Positions 8,576 through 17,137 of a stretch of DNA of 64,000 nt are shown one piece after another. The DNA lies in the NCBI GenBank assembly GCA_045612365.1, contig JAZKYY010000010.1, forward strand, positions 1 to 64,000, written 5' to 3'. The number at the start of each line of letters is the position of its first letter. The stretch's first letter is position 1. Below the pieces are notes generated by a model. That model saw nothing but the letters and a program-made list of their open reading frames with translations, was not told the DNA's origin and ran no database searches. This stretch comes from RGIG9608 sp045612365 (GTDB taxonomy: Bacteria > Bacteroidota > Bacteroidia > Bacteroidales > Paludibacteraceae). Made by a program: the position numbers and the translations under genes.

Positions 8576-9436
8576 ATGGCGTCACTCAAGGAGATAAAAA
8601 CACGTATTTCGTCGGTAGATTCAACCAAAAAGATTACTTCGGCAATGAAGATGGTTGCATCGGCAAAGTTGCGTAAGGCTCAAAAAAATATTGAAACTTT
8701 TCTGCCTTACGAACTGAAACTTAACGAAATGTTAAATTGTTTTTTGTCTGCAGAAGAGAATGTGAAATCAGTTTATACGGAACAAAGAGAACTGAATAGA
8801 ATTGCGATTGTTGCAATTTCTTCAAATTCTAGTTTGTGTGGAGCTTTTAATTCTATAGTTATAAAAAAAGCTACTCAACTTATAGAGCAATATTCTCAAC
8901 AATTGGGTCGAGAAAATGTTGAGGTGTTTTCTGTTGGAAAGAAAATTACAGATGCTGTAAAAAAGTTGGGATTTGTTCCTACGGAAAATTACGATTATTT
9001 GGTTGATAAACCCACTTATGAAGATGCTGTTACCTTTGCGGAAAGGTTGGTGACACTTTTTGCAGAAAATAAAGTAGATCAGAGTGTTTTTATTAACCAG
9101 AACTTTAAGTCTTCTGCTGTTCAGCAACTTATTGCGGAAAAATATTTGCCGCTTTCACTATCTTTTTCTGCAGAAAAAAAAGAATCCATTGAATATATTT
9201 TGGAACCAAATAGGGAACATATTCTTGGGTTGTTGTTGCCGAAAGTTTTAAGATTGAAGGTTTATACGATGTTGCTTGACTCAATAGCTTCCGAACAAGC
9301 AGCTCGTACTTTGGCAATGCAGATCGCTACAGATAATGCTGAAAAACTTTTAGAGGAATTAACAATACAGTACAATAAAGGCCGTCAGCAAGCCATTACA
9401 AATGAATTGCTTGATATAATGGGAGGTCAGCAGTAA
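8576..9436 (+). CDS. atpG: F1Fo ATP synthase subunit gamma
   Basis: 286 residues. The N-terminal helix (SLKEIKTRISSVDSTKKITSAM) and the C-terminal helix (ARTLAMQIATDNAEKLL..YNKGRQQAIT) form the rotor coiled coil inside the alpha3beta3 head. SSNSSLCGAFN is the family's central-strand signature. It is the last ATP synthase gene; the next gene starts 8 nt later, so the transcript continues. Confidence 0.96.
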   Translation: MASLKEIKTRISSVDSTKKITSAMKMVASAKLRKAQKNIETFLPYELKLNEMLNCFLSAEENVKSVYTEQRELNRIAIVAISSNSSLCGAFNSIVIKKATQLIEQYSQQLGRENVEVFSVGKKITDAVKKLGFVPTENYDYLVDKPTYEDAVTFAERLVTLFAENKVDQSVFINQNFKSSAVQQLIAEKYLPLSLSFSAEKKESIEYILEPNREHILGLLLPKVLRLKVYTMLLDSIASEQAARTLAMQIATDNAEKLLEELTIQYNKGRQQAITNELLDIMGGQQ

Positions 9437-9444
9437 CGAGTAGG

Positions 9445-10623
9445 ATGACTGAAATTTATAGATTTATCTCAGAACATAAAAATGATGATTTGTCGAAATT
9501 GGCATTTTGTTTTGCAAAAAATAAAGAGATAGATCTTCCTTTTGTTCTTCAGCAAATATCTGGTTATCAAAAAATCAGAAAAAAAATACCGTCTTGGTAT
9601 GAAATTGACAATTTACATTTCCCTCTAAAATTGTCATTGGAGCAGTGTTCTTCCGAAGCAACAGCGAAATATAAGAGAGAAATCATTAAAGGAAATTCTT
9701 TACTTGATTTGACTGGGGGCTTTGGAATTGATTGCGCATTTTTAAGCCGTCAGTTTTCAAAAGTAGACTATGTTGAAGTTCAGCCAGAATTGTGCGAAAT
9801 TGCAAAACATAACTTTGAACAACTCCGTTTGAATATTCAAGTTTATAACGCAGATGCTGTTGACTTTTTGCAAAAATGTGGTACTTATGATTGTATCTAT
9901 TTAGATCCTGCAAGGAGAAGTATCATAGGGCAGAAACTTGTTTTTTTGTCCGATTGTCAGCCAAATGTTTTGGAAATATTGGAGCTTTTATTGCTGAAAT
10001 CAAAAGAGGTTTTAATAAAACTTTCTCCAATAATTGATTTGAGTGTTTTGGTAAAGTCTTTTTCTAGTAAACTCTCAGAAATTCATGTTGTTTCAGTTAA
10101 TAATGAATGTAAGGAAGTGTTGATACGAATCAGTTCGGAAGATTCTACTGAACTTAAAATTAAAACTGTTAATATTGACGAAAAAAGAGAACTGAAACAG
10201 ATTTTTCAATTTTCGGAAACAGAAAAAGAAGAAAGTGTTGCGACATTTGCTTCCGATATTGAAAAGTATCTTTATGAACCTAATGTAGCGATTCTTAAAT
10301 CGGGAGCATTTCAGTTAATTTCAGAAAAGTTTGATGTAAAAAAGTTGCACATACATACGCACTTATATACTTCGGATAAGTTACAAGCAGATTTCCCAGG
10401 GCGGATTTTTGAAGTCGAAAAAAGTTTTCTTTTTTCAAAAAATGAACTTAAGGAAAACTTGCAAGATGTAACAAAAGCAAATATTTCTGTTCGCAATTTT
10501 CCAGAAACACCTGAGTTTTTGCATAAAAGATTGAGAATTAAAGATGGTGGAGATGTTTATATTTTTGCATGTACAGCAATGGAAAGAAAGATGTTAATTA
10601 AAACGAAAAAAGTGGTTTTATGA
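9445..10623 (+). CDS. Class I SAM-dependent methyltransferase with THUMP-like C-terminus
   Basis: 392 residues. A Rossmann methyltransferase core contains the SAM loop LDLTGGFGIDCAFLS (about residues 88-103), the acidic motif DYVEVQPEL, the NADAVDFL motif and the catalytic-region YLDPARR. The C-terminal part (about 300-392) matches the THUMP-like domain found with this family in Bacteroidota, so an RNA substrate (tRNA or rRNA) is likely. The base modified is unknown. It follows atpG by 8 nt and overlaps the next gene by 4 nt, which looks like transcriptional read-through, not functional linkage. Confidence 0.82.
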   Translation: MTEIYRFISEHKNDDLSKLAFCFAKNKEIDLPFVLQQISGYQKIRKKIPSWYEIDNLHFPLKLSLEQCSSEATAKYKREIIKGNSLLDLTGGFGIDCAFLSRQFSKVDYVEVQPELCEIAKHNFEQLRLNIQVYNADAVDFLQKCGTYDCIYLDPARRSIIGQKLVFLSDCQPNVLEILELLLLKSKEVLIKLSPIIDLSVLVKSFSSKLSEIHVVSVNNECKEVLIRISSEDSTELKIKTVNIDEKRELKQIFQFSETEKEESVATFASDIEKYLYEPNVAILKSGAFQLISEKFDVKKLHIHTHLYTSDKLQADFPGRIFEVEKSFLFSKNELKENLQDVTKANISVRNFPETPEFLHKRLRIKDGGDVYIFACTAMERKMLIKTKKVVL

Positions 10624-12383
10624 AAAAAATATTGATTCTGATTGGTTGTTTTTGTTCTTTGTTTTTGTTTTCTCAAGGCGTAACTCAGTTTGGTACGCCT
10701 ACGAATCAAGAGGTTTTTCCGAAAGGAGAATATTTTGAACTTGAGGATCCATCAAATGTTGATGTTCTATCGTGGAAAGCAATTGATAAAACTCACGTGG
10801 TTTGGGTATCCAAAAATATTCGCTATGCAAAAAATAGCGTTCCAACTATGACGAAAAAATCGAAAACGCATAAAATAGTAGCTTGGAAAGGCGAACGTGT
10901 AAATGCTCAATTTCTCGTTTTTGCTAACGAAGATATGACGTTGCAGGTTGCTCATAGAGGTGATTTTGAAAACGAGACAACAACTTCATTTGTTCGGTAT
11001 GTAATGACCGACGAATTGAACAAGGACAAAAAAGGAGCTTGTGGACATCGACCTGATATTACAATTTACGATTCTTCGTTGGTCGCAGATGTTTTGGATC
11101 ATATCACCGAAAAATTGCCTTATAAAAAACACACAGTTCAACCAATTTGGGTGCAAGTGCAAGTTCCTCAAGATGCAAAAAAGGGAAGTTATAAAACCAC
11201 TCTTCTAGTTCAAAATGATAACCAAACTATTGGTGAACTAAATTTGCAAATAGATGTAATTGATAGAACTCTTCCGTCCCCAAGCGAATGGAGTTTTCAT
11301 CTTGATTTGTGGCAAAATCCATTTGCCGAAGCACGTTATTTTCAGGTGGAACCTTGGAGTGAAGCTCATTTAGAATCGATGCGCTCAACAATGGAAAAAT
11401 TGGCCAGATCAGGTCAAAAAGTCATTACTGCGTCCATTATGCACAAACCTTGGGGGGGGCAAACTCAAGATTATTTTGAGTCGATGGTGACTTGGCGAAA
11501 AAATAATACGTGGCATTTTGATTTTGATGTATTTGATCGTTGGGTAGAGTTTATGATGAGTTGTGGTATTGACAAACAAATCAACTGTTATTCGATGATT
11601 CCTTGGAGTTTGTCTTTCCGATATTTTGACCAAGCAACAAATAACTTCAAAGCCATTGAAGCAACTCCTTCTGATAGTATTTATGCGGAAGTTTGGACAG
11701 AAATGCTTAAGCAGTTTGCTACACATTTGAAAGAAAAAGGTTGGTTTGAAAAAACAACTATTGCAATGGATGAGCGTCCAAAAGAGCAAATGCTTACGGT
11801 GTTTAACATCATAAAAAATGCCGACAAAGATTTCAAAGTTTCATTGGCTGGAGATTGGCACGAAGAGTTGGAAGCAGAATTGTATGACTATTGTATTGCG
11901 TATCGACACAAATTTCCGGAAGAGATTCTCCAAAAACGCAAACAAAATGGAATGATTTCTACTTACTACACTTGTTGTACTGAACCATACCCTAACACGT
12001 TTACGTTTTCGCAACCTACCGAAGCTGAATGTTTAGGTTGGTATACGGCACATTTGGGACTTGATGGATATTTGCGTTGGGCTTATAATAGTTATACGTT
12101 GGAACCATTGCTCGATTCTAGATTTCGTTCTTTCGCTGCTGGTGATTGCTACATTGTTTATCCAGAAGGACGAAGTTCAATTCGCTTTGAAAAATTGACT
12201 GAAGGCATCCAAAATTTTGAAAAAATACAGATTTTAAGAAAAGAATTTGAGGAGAAAAATCAAGTAACTAAATTAAAAAAACTTGAAGTTCTATTGAATC
12301 AATTTTCGCAAGAAAATCTAACAGATAAAAACATAACTTCTATTGTAGAAAAAGCGAATAAACAATTACAGAAATTGTGGTAA
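10620..12383 (+). CDS. GH123-like exo-N-acetyl-beta-galactosaminidase (DUF4091)
   Basis: 587 residues with a signal peptide (hydrophobic 4-18, FLFSQG). An N-terminal beta-sandwich is followed by a (beta/alpha)8 domain starting near SEWSFHLDLWQNPF and the C-terminal DUF4091-type region (GDCYIVYPEG, ...FEKLTEGIQNFEKIQ). The adjacent acid pair D384-E385 in AMDERPKEQ fits GH123, where an Asp positions the substrate N-acetyl group and the following Glu acts as acid/base. Known members remove terminal beta-GalNAc from glycolipids or glycans. With the sialidase and esterase elsewhere in the window it suggests use of host-type glycans. Substrate is inferred from family. Confidence 0.82.
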   Translation: MKKILILIGCFCSLFLFSQGVTQFGTPTNQEVFPKGEYFELEDPSNVDVLSWKAIDKTHVVWVSKNIRYAKNSVPTMTKKSKTHKIVAWKGERVNAQFLVFANEDMTLQVAHRGDFENETTTSFVRYVMTDELNKDKKGACGHRPDITIYDSSLVADVLDHITEKLPYKKHTVQPIWVQVQVPQDAKKGSYKTTLLVQNDNQTIGELNLQIDVIDRTLPSPSEWSFHLDLWQNPFAEARYFQVEPWSEAHLESMRSTMEKLARSGQKVITASIMHKPWGGQTQDYFESMVTWRKNNTWHFDFDVFDRWVEFMMSCGIDKQINCYSMIPWSLSFRYFDQATNNFKAIEATPSDSIYAEVWTEMLKQFATHLKEKGWFEKTTIAMDERPKEQMLTVFNIIKNADKDFKVSLAGDWHEELEAELYDYCIAYRHKFPEEILQKRKQNGMISTYYTCCTEPYPNTFTFSQPTEAECLGWYTAHLGLDGYLRWAYNSYTLEPLLDSRFRSFAAGDCYIVYPEGRSSIRFEKLTEGIQNFEKIQILRKEFEEKNQVTKLKKLEVLLNQFSQENLTDKNITSIVEKANKQLQKLW

Positions 12384-12476
12384 AAAAAGATTAAATTTCT
12401 TTTTATTTTTTTTGTAGTTTGGAATGATTTTTGCATTGTTTTTGGTAGAAATAAAATTTTTTTACCGATAATAATT

Positions 12477-12686
12477 ATGAAACTGATCCGAACCCTACAG
12501 CAAACCTCGTCAAATGCAGTATGTTTTCTCTTCAAAGAAAATGAATCATTTTTTGCCTTGAGTGAAACCACAGAGGCGATTTTGAACCAATTTACATGTA
12601 AGAATCAACCCATTGAGTGTTGTATTTCAAGCGTAGATGGAGTGGATTTCAATGGTAGTTATTTTGCAGAAGTTTTAATTGATTAA
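12477..12686 (+). CDS. Small protein of unknown function
   Basis: 69 residues, ATG start, no signal peptide and no membrane helix. Two Cys residues sit close together (IECCIS). Codon use looks like the neighbours. It lies alone between the GH123-like gene (94-nt gap) and the amidase (91-nt gap). I do not recognise it; the fold could be a small alpha/beta protein. It may be a lineage-specific gene. Confidence 0.5.
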   Translation: MKLIRTLQQTSSNAVCFLFKENESFFALSETTEAILNQFTCKNQPIECCISSVDGVDFNGSYFAEVLID

Positions 12687-12750
12687 GATATTTTTCTAAA
12701 CTTGTTTTTTGTTTGAATAGTGGACACATAGATGTTCGCTATTCTTTTTT

Positions 12751-12758
12751 TATTTTTG
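12751..12758 (+). promoter_or_regulatory. -7 element for the amidase gene
   Basis: TATTTTTG matches TAnnTTTG and lies 20 nt before the ATG at 12778. No TTTG is found at the expected -33 distance. Confidence 0.45.
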
Positions 12759-12777
12759 CAAGAAAATTTTGTCAAGA

Positions 12778-13662
12778 ATGAGAAAAATTAAAGTAGGAAT
12801 AGTTCAGCAGAAAATATCTGAAAATGTTCAGGTTAACATGGACTTGTTGGGAAAAAATATAGAACAGTGTGCTGATAAAGGTGCTCAATTGGTTGTTTTG
12901 CAAGAATTGCACAATACGTTATATTTTTGTCAAACAGAGAACCCAAGTAATTTTGATTTGGCAGAAAGAATTCCTGGCCCTAGTACCGAATTTTATTCGC
13001 AAATAGCAAAAGAACTAAAAATTGTTTTGGTTACGTCGCTTTTTGAGAAAAGAGCCGAAGGACTTTATCATAATACGGCGGTGGTTTTTGATGTAGATGG
13101 AACTATTGCTGGTAAATATAGAAAGATGCACATTCCAGACGATCCTGCTTACTACGAAAAATTTTATTTCACACCTGGCGATTTAGGTTTTACTCCTATT
13201 AAGACTTCTTTAGGTGTGCTTGGGGTTTTGGTTTGTTGGGATCAATGGTATCCAGAGGCAGCGCGTTTGATGGCATTGCAAGGAGCTGAAATTTTGATTT
13301 ATCCTACGGCGATAGGTTGGGAGTCTTCTGATGTGGAAGCAGAAAAAAAACGCCAATTGGATGCGTGGCAAACAATTCAGCGCTCTCATGCAGTGGCAAA
13401 TGGAATTCCAGTTGTGTCGGTTAATCGTGTCGGATGGGAAGAAGATCTTTCTCGTCAAACGGAAGGAATACAGTTCTGGGGAAATAGTTTTGTTGCCGGA
13501 CCTCAAGGGGAGATTTTGGTGGAAGCGAGCAATAAAGAAGAAGAGAACATTGTTGTGGAGGTAGATATGTGTCGTTCAGAACAGGTGCGCCGTTGGTGGC
13601 CTTTCTTGCGCGATAGACGTATTGATTTTTACGATGGATTAGATAAGAGGTTCTTGGATTAA
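12778..13662 (+). CDS. aguB: N-carbamoylputrescine amidase
   Basis: 294 residues, nitrilase superfamily. It converts N-carbamoylputrescine to putrescine, CO2 and ammonia, the last step of agmatine-derived polyamine synthesis. The catalytic triad is visible: E43 (LQELHN), K116 (KYRKMH) and C153 (LVCWDQWYPE). The ELHNTLYFCQ segment and the PDDPAYYEKFYF stretch are typical of this branch and not of other nitrilases. The ATG at 12778 (MRKIKVGIVQQ) is preferred over a TTG three codons upstream. The agmatine deiminase gene that often neighbours it in Bacteroidota is not adjacent here; upp follows. Confidence 0.93.
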   Translation: MRKIKVGIVQQKISENVQVNMDLLGKNIEQCADKGAQLVVLQELHNTLYFCQTENPSNFDLAERIPGPSTEFYSQIAKELKIVLVTSLFEKRAEGLYHNTAVVFDVDGTIAGKYRKMHIPDDPAYYEKFYFTPGDLGFTPIKTSLGVLGVLVCWDQWYPEAARLMALQGAEILIYPTAIGWESSDVEAEKKRQLDAWQTIQRSHAVANGIPVVSVNRVGWEEDLSRQTEGIQFWGNSFVAGPQGEILVEASNKEEENIVVEVDMCRSEQVRRWWPFLRDRRIDFYDGLDKRFLD

Positions 13663-13674
13663 TATTGAAAATAT

Positions 13675-14331
13675 ATGAGGGTCTGTAATTTATCGGAAAG
13701 AAATTCTTTGTTGAATAATTTTTTGAAGGAAATTCGATCAAGTGATATTCAAAAGGATTCAATGCGTTTCAGAAGAAATCTGGAGAGAGCAGCAGAAATT
13801 TTGTCGTATGAATTAAGTAAAGAACTTACGTATTATCCCGAAATAGTTCAAACACCCCTTGCAGAAGCAAAAATAAATACGATTTCAGATAAAATAGTAG
13901 TTGCCTCTATATTGAGAGCAGGTATTTTATTTCACCAAGGGGTCTTGAATTATTTTGATAAAGCAGAAAATGCCTTTGTTTCTGCATTCCGAAAATATAA
14001 GGACAGTACACATACAGATTTTGATGTTTTTGTAGAATATATAGCCTCACCTGACTTGAATGGAAAAACTCTAATTCTTTGTGATCCGATGTTGGCGACA
14101 GGCGGATCGATGGAGTTGGCATACAAGGCTCTTTTGACAAAAGGTTCTCCTCGGCAGTTGCATATTTTGAGTTTGATAGCTAGTGAACAAGCACTTGATC
14201 ATATGCAGAAGAGTTTGCCTGAAAGTACTACTATTTGGGTCGCTGCAATTGATCCATTATTAAATGAGAGTTCATACATAATTCCCGGATTGGGTGATGC
14301 GGGCGATTTGGCTTTTGGTTGTAAATTATGA
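13675..14331 (+). CDS. upp: Uracil phosphoribosyltransferase
   Basis: 218 residues. It makes UMP from uracil and PRPP (pyrimidine salvage). The PRPP loop LCDPMLATGGSM (about residues 140-151) and the uracil-binding C-terminus YIIPGLGDAGDLAFG are both present, so it is Upp and not another phosphoribosyltransferase. It starts 12 nt after aguB and overlaps the next gene by 4 nt, so the three are probably one operon. Confidence 0.95.
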   Translation: MRVCNLSERNSLLNNFLKEIRSSDIQKDSMRFRRNLERAAEILSYELSKELTYYPEIVQTPLAEAKINTISDKIVVASILRAGILFHQGVLNYFDKAENAFVSAFRKYKDSTHTDFDVFVEYIASPDLNGKTLILCDPMLATGGSMELAYKALLTKGSPRQLHILSLIASEQALDHMQKSLPESTTIWVAAIDPLLNESSYIIPGLGDAGDLAFGCKL

Positions 14332-14957
14332 CACAGGTTTTGCTTTCATCTGCCTATTTGCCTAATGTCTGCTATTTTAGTAAGATTTTCAATCATGACT
14401 CTACTTTGGTGGAGCAGTGGAGCTTTTATGAAAAACAGACATATTTTAATCGTTGCACTATTGCTACGGCAAATGGGAGGATGGATTTGTCTATCCCTGT
14501 AGAAAAGGCAAATGGAAAACAGTGTGTGAGAGATATTCGGGTTTCAGTGCATAATAACTGGCAGCAATTGCATTGGAGAGCTATAAAATCGGCATATAAT
14601 TCTGCTCCGTTTTTTGAGTACTATGAGGATGACTTTGCTCCGTTTTATGAAAAGAAATACCAGTTTCTACTAGATTTTAATATGGAGTTGACCCATTTGA
14701 TAATGAATCTGTTGGAGATAAAAACAAAAGTTGAGTTGACAGAAAATTATATTGATTTTCATACAAATGATTTTAGGCAAATAATTCATCCTAAGAAGTT
14801 GAGTAGTGTGGATAAGACTTTTATTGATGTTCCTTATTATCAAGTATTTAAGAAAAAGAATGGTTTTGTGTCGAATTTGAGTATTGTAGATCTTCTTTTT
14901 AATATGGGCAACGAGAGTCGAATAGTTTTGAGAGATGCATTTTGTGTGATGCGTTGA
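14328..14957 (+). CDS. WbqC-like family protein
   Basis: 209 residues. It matches the WbqC family at SSAYLPNVCYFSKIFNHD, at FNRCTIATANGRMDLSIPVEK and at the NWQQLHWRAIKSAYNSAPFFEYYEDDF block. WbqC-like proteins occur in O-antigen and other polysaccharide loci, but their biochemical role is not established to my knowledge. Here no glycan gene is adjacent; it overlaps upp by 4 nt. A function in surface glycan synthesis is inferred from the family name only. Confidence 0.85.
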   Translation: MTQVLLSSAYLPNVCYFSKIFNHDSTLVEQWSFYEKQTYFNRCTIATANGRMDLSIPVEKANGKQCVRDIRVSVHNNWQQLHWRAIKSAYNSAPFFEYYEDDFAPFYEKKYQFLLDFNMELTHLIMNLLEIKTKVELTENYIDFHTNDFRQIIHPKKLSSVDKTFIDVPYYQVFKKKNGFVSNLSIVDLLFNMGNESRIVLRDAFCVMR

Positions 14958-14994
14958 AAGCGCTTGTTTATTAAAAACAATACTTACTTTTTAG

Positions 14995-15002
14995 TATCTT
15001 TG
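14995..15002 (+). promoter_or_regulatory. -7 element for the M3 peptidase gene
   Basis: TATCTTTG matches TAnnTTTG and lies 25 nt before the ATG at 15028, after the WbqC-like gene. No matching -33 TTTG is visible. Confidence 0.5.
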
Positions 15003-15027
15003 TACTTTTCTTTTTTGGGGCAAAAAA

Positions 15028-17130
15028 ATGTTTTCAAATCGTATTTATACGTTGTTTTTATCCGTTTTTTTATTTTGTGTTATGACAATGACAGCAGAAA
15101 ATCCATTCTTTAATTATAAAAATTGGGATACTCCGCATGGGACTTATCCATTTAATGAAATTAAAAACGAACACTACCTTCCTGCTTTTGAGGAAGGGAT
15201 AAAACAGGGTTTGCAAGAGATAGATGAAATTGCAAATAATACAGATTCTCCGACTTTTGAAAATACAATTGAACCATATGTGACATCAGGAAGGTTGCTT
15301 AGTGTGGTTGCAAATTGTTTTTTCAACTTGGCAAGTGCAGAAACTGATGACGAGTTGCAGCAAATTGAGTTAGAGGTTTCTCCTAAATTGTCGGAATATA
15401 GTTCTTCAATTAGTTTGAATGAAAATCTTTTTGCTCGAATCAAATCGGTATACGAACAGCGAGACAAACTTAAGTTGAATAAGGAGCAATACAAAATGCT
15501 CGAAGATATTTATGATGACTTTGCTAGCGGAGCAGTTAGCCTTTCGCTAGAGAAGAAACCGATTTACAGAGGACTAAAAGCACAACTAAGTAAGTTGTCT
15601 CTTTCTTATGAGCAAAATGTATTGAAAGCTACAAATGCTTGGACAAAACTTTTGCAAGATGAATCTTTGCTAGCAGGTGTGAGTGAGGATGTTAAGCAAA
15701 TGCTTTATGCCAATGCCGAGAAAAAAGGAATGCAAGGTTGGTTGCTCGATTTGAAGCCTACAACTTATATCCCGGTTATGCAATATTGTGAAAATCGTGA
15801 AGTTCGCCGAGAGCTTTATATGGCATACAATACTCGTTGTATAGGAGGGAATTTTGATAATATCGAACTTATAAAGGAGATTGTTAATACTCGTTTGGCA
15901 ATTGTGCAACTTTTTGATAAAAAGTGCTATGCTGAAAAATCGTTACGTAAAACGATGGCAAAGACAACGGAAAATGTTTATCATCTGCTTGATCAATTGC
16001 GAGATGCCTACGTTCCTGTAGCAAGAAGGGAATATGAAGAATTGCAACAGTTTGCTACAAAGATAGGATTTGATGATGCACTACAAGCTTGGGATTGGAG
16101 TTTTTATTCAGAGAAATTGAAGCAAGAAAAATATGCTATTAGTGAGGAAGAGTTGCGCCCTTATTTTGAGCTTGAGAATGTGAAAAAAGGAGTTTTCGAT
16201 TTAGCAAATCGTCTTTTTGGTTTGACGTTTGTTAAAAGCAACACTATTCAGGTTTATCATGAGGAGGTTGATGCTTATGAGGTGTTTGATAGTGAAGGCA
16301 GATTTTTAGCTGTTTATTATTCAGATTTCCACCCTAGAGAGGGTAAACGCGGAGGTGCTTGGATGAGTGATTTTAAGCCGCAATATGTAGAGAATGGAGT
16401 GGATTCTCGTCCGCATGTTGTGAATGTGATGAACTTTACTCGTGCTACGGCAACTAAGCCAGCATTGCTTACTTATAGTGAGGTGGAAACTTTCTTGCAC
16501 GAATTTGGACATGCATTGCATGGAATTCTTTCTCGTTGTCAGTACGAGATAGTTTCAGGAACAAATGTAAGTCGTGATTTTGTAGAGCTTCCTTCTCAGT
16601 TTATGGAAAACTTCTTGTCGGAAAAAGAGTTTCTTGACACATTTGCTAAACATTACGAGACTCAACTTTCTATCCCTCAGGATTTGATAGACAAAATCCG
16701 TAAGTCTCAAAATTATCATGCAGCGTATGCTTGTGTTCGTCAATTGAGTTTTGGCTATTTGGATATGGCTTGGCATACGTTAGAACAACCATTTGAAGGT
16801 GATGTTATTGATTTTGGAAATGAGGCGATGGAGCAAGTTGGAGTTCTTCCTGTAGTTCTGAATACTCATATGCAGACAGCATTTACTCATATTTTTTCTG
16901 GGGGGTATGCTGCTGGATATTATAGTTATAAATGGTCGGAGGTGCTTGATGCGGATGCATTTTCGTTGTTTAAGGAGAATGGCATTTTTGATAAAAAAAC
17001 AGCAGATTCGTTCCGCATAAACATATTGGAAAAAGGAAGTAGTGAGGATTTGTCTGTTTTGTACAAAAGGTTTAGAGGTCAAGATCCTTCGATTGATGCT
17101 TTGATGAAACGTGATGGAATAAAAAAATAA
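15028..17130 (+). CDS. dcp: M3 family peptidyl-dipeptidase
   Basis: 700 residues with an N-terminal signal peptide (hydrophobic 6-22, then TAENPF), so it is probably periplasmic. The zinc site HEFGH is at 491-495, in FLHEFGHALHG, and a further Glu ligand is expected about 25 residues on (VELPSQFMENF). Length and the FSGGYAAGYYSYKWSEVLDADAF block match Dcp/oligopeptidase A-type M3 metallopeptidases, which cut peptides into dipeptides or short fragments. Dcp rather than PrlC is chosen because of the signal peptide and the general similarity. Followed 7 nt later by argS. Confidence 0.88.
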   Translation: MFSNRIYTLFLSVFLFCVMTMTAENPFFNYKNWDTPHGTYPFNEIKNEHYLPAFEEGIKQGLQEIDEIANNTDSPTFENTIEPYVTSGRLLSVVANCFFNLASAETDDELQQIELEVSPKLSEYSSSISLNENLFARIKSVYEQRDKLKLNKEQYKMLEDIYDDFASGAVSLSLEKKPIYRGLKAQLSKLSLSYEQNVLKATNAWTKLLQDESLLAGVSEDVKQMLYANAEKKGMQGWLLDLKPTTYIPVMQYCENREVRRELYMAYNTRCIGGNFDNIELIKEIVNTRLAIVQLFDKKCYAEKSLRKTMAKTTENVYHLLDQLRDAYVPVARREYEELQQFATKIGFDDALQAWDWSFYSEKLKQEKYAISEEELRPYFELENVKKGVFDLANRLFGLTFVKSNTIQVYHEEVDAYEVFDSEGRFLAVYYSDFHPREGKRGGAWMSDFKPQYVENGVDSRPHVVNVMNFTRATATKPALLTYSEVETFLHEFGHALHGILSRCQYEIVSGTNVSRDFVELPSQFMENFLSEKEFLDTFAKHYETQLSIPQDLIDKIRKSQNYHAAYACVRQLSFGYLDMAWHTLEQPFEGDVIDFGNEAMEQVGVLPVVLNTHMQTAFTHIFSGGYAAGYYSYKWSEVLDADAFSLFKENGIFDKKTADSFRINILEKGSSEDLSVLYKRFRGQDPSIDALMKRDGIKK

Positions 17131-17137
17131 ATATAAC

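Noticed and set aside
8822..9127. Long antisense ORFs within the atp genes and other housekeeping genes
   Set aside because: They mirror strongly conserved genes, have Cys/Phe/Asn-rich shadow composition and lack promoters.
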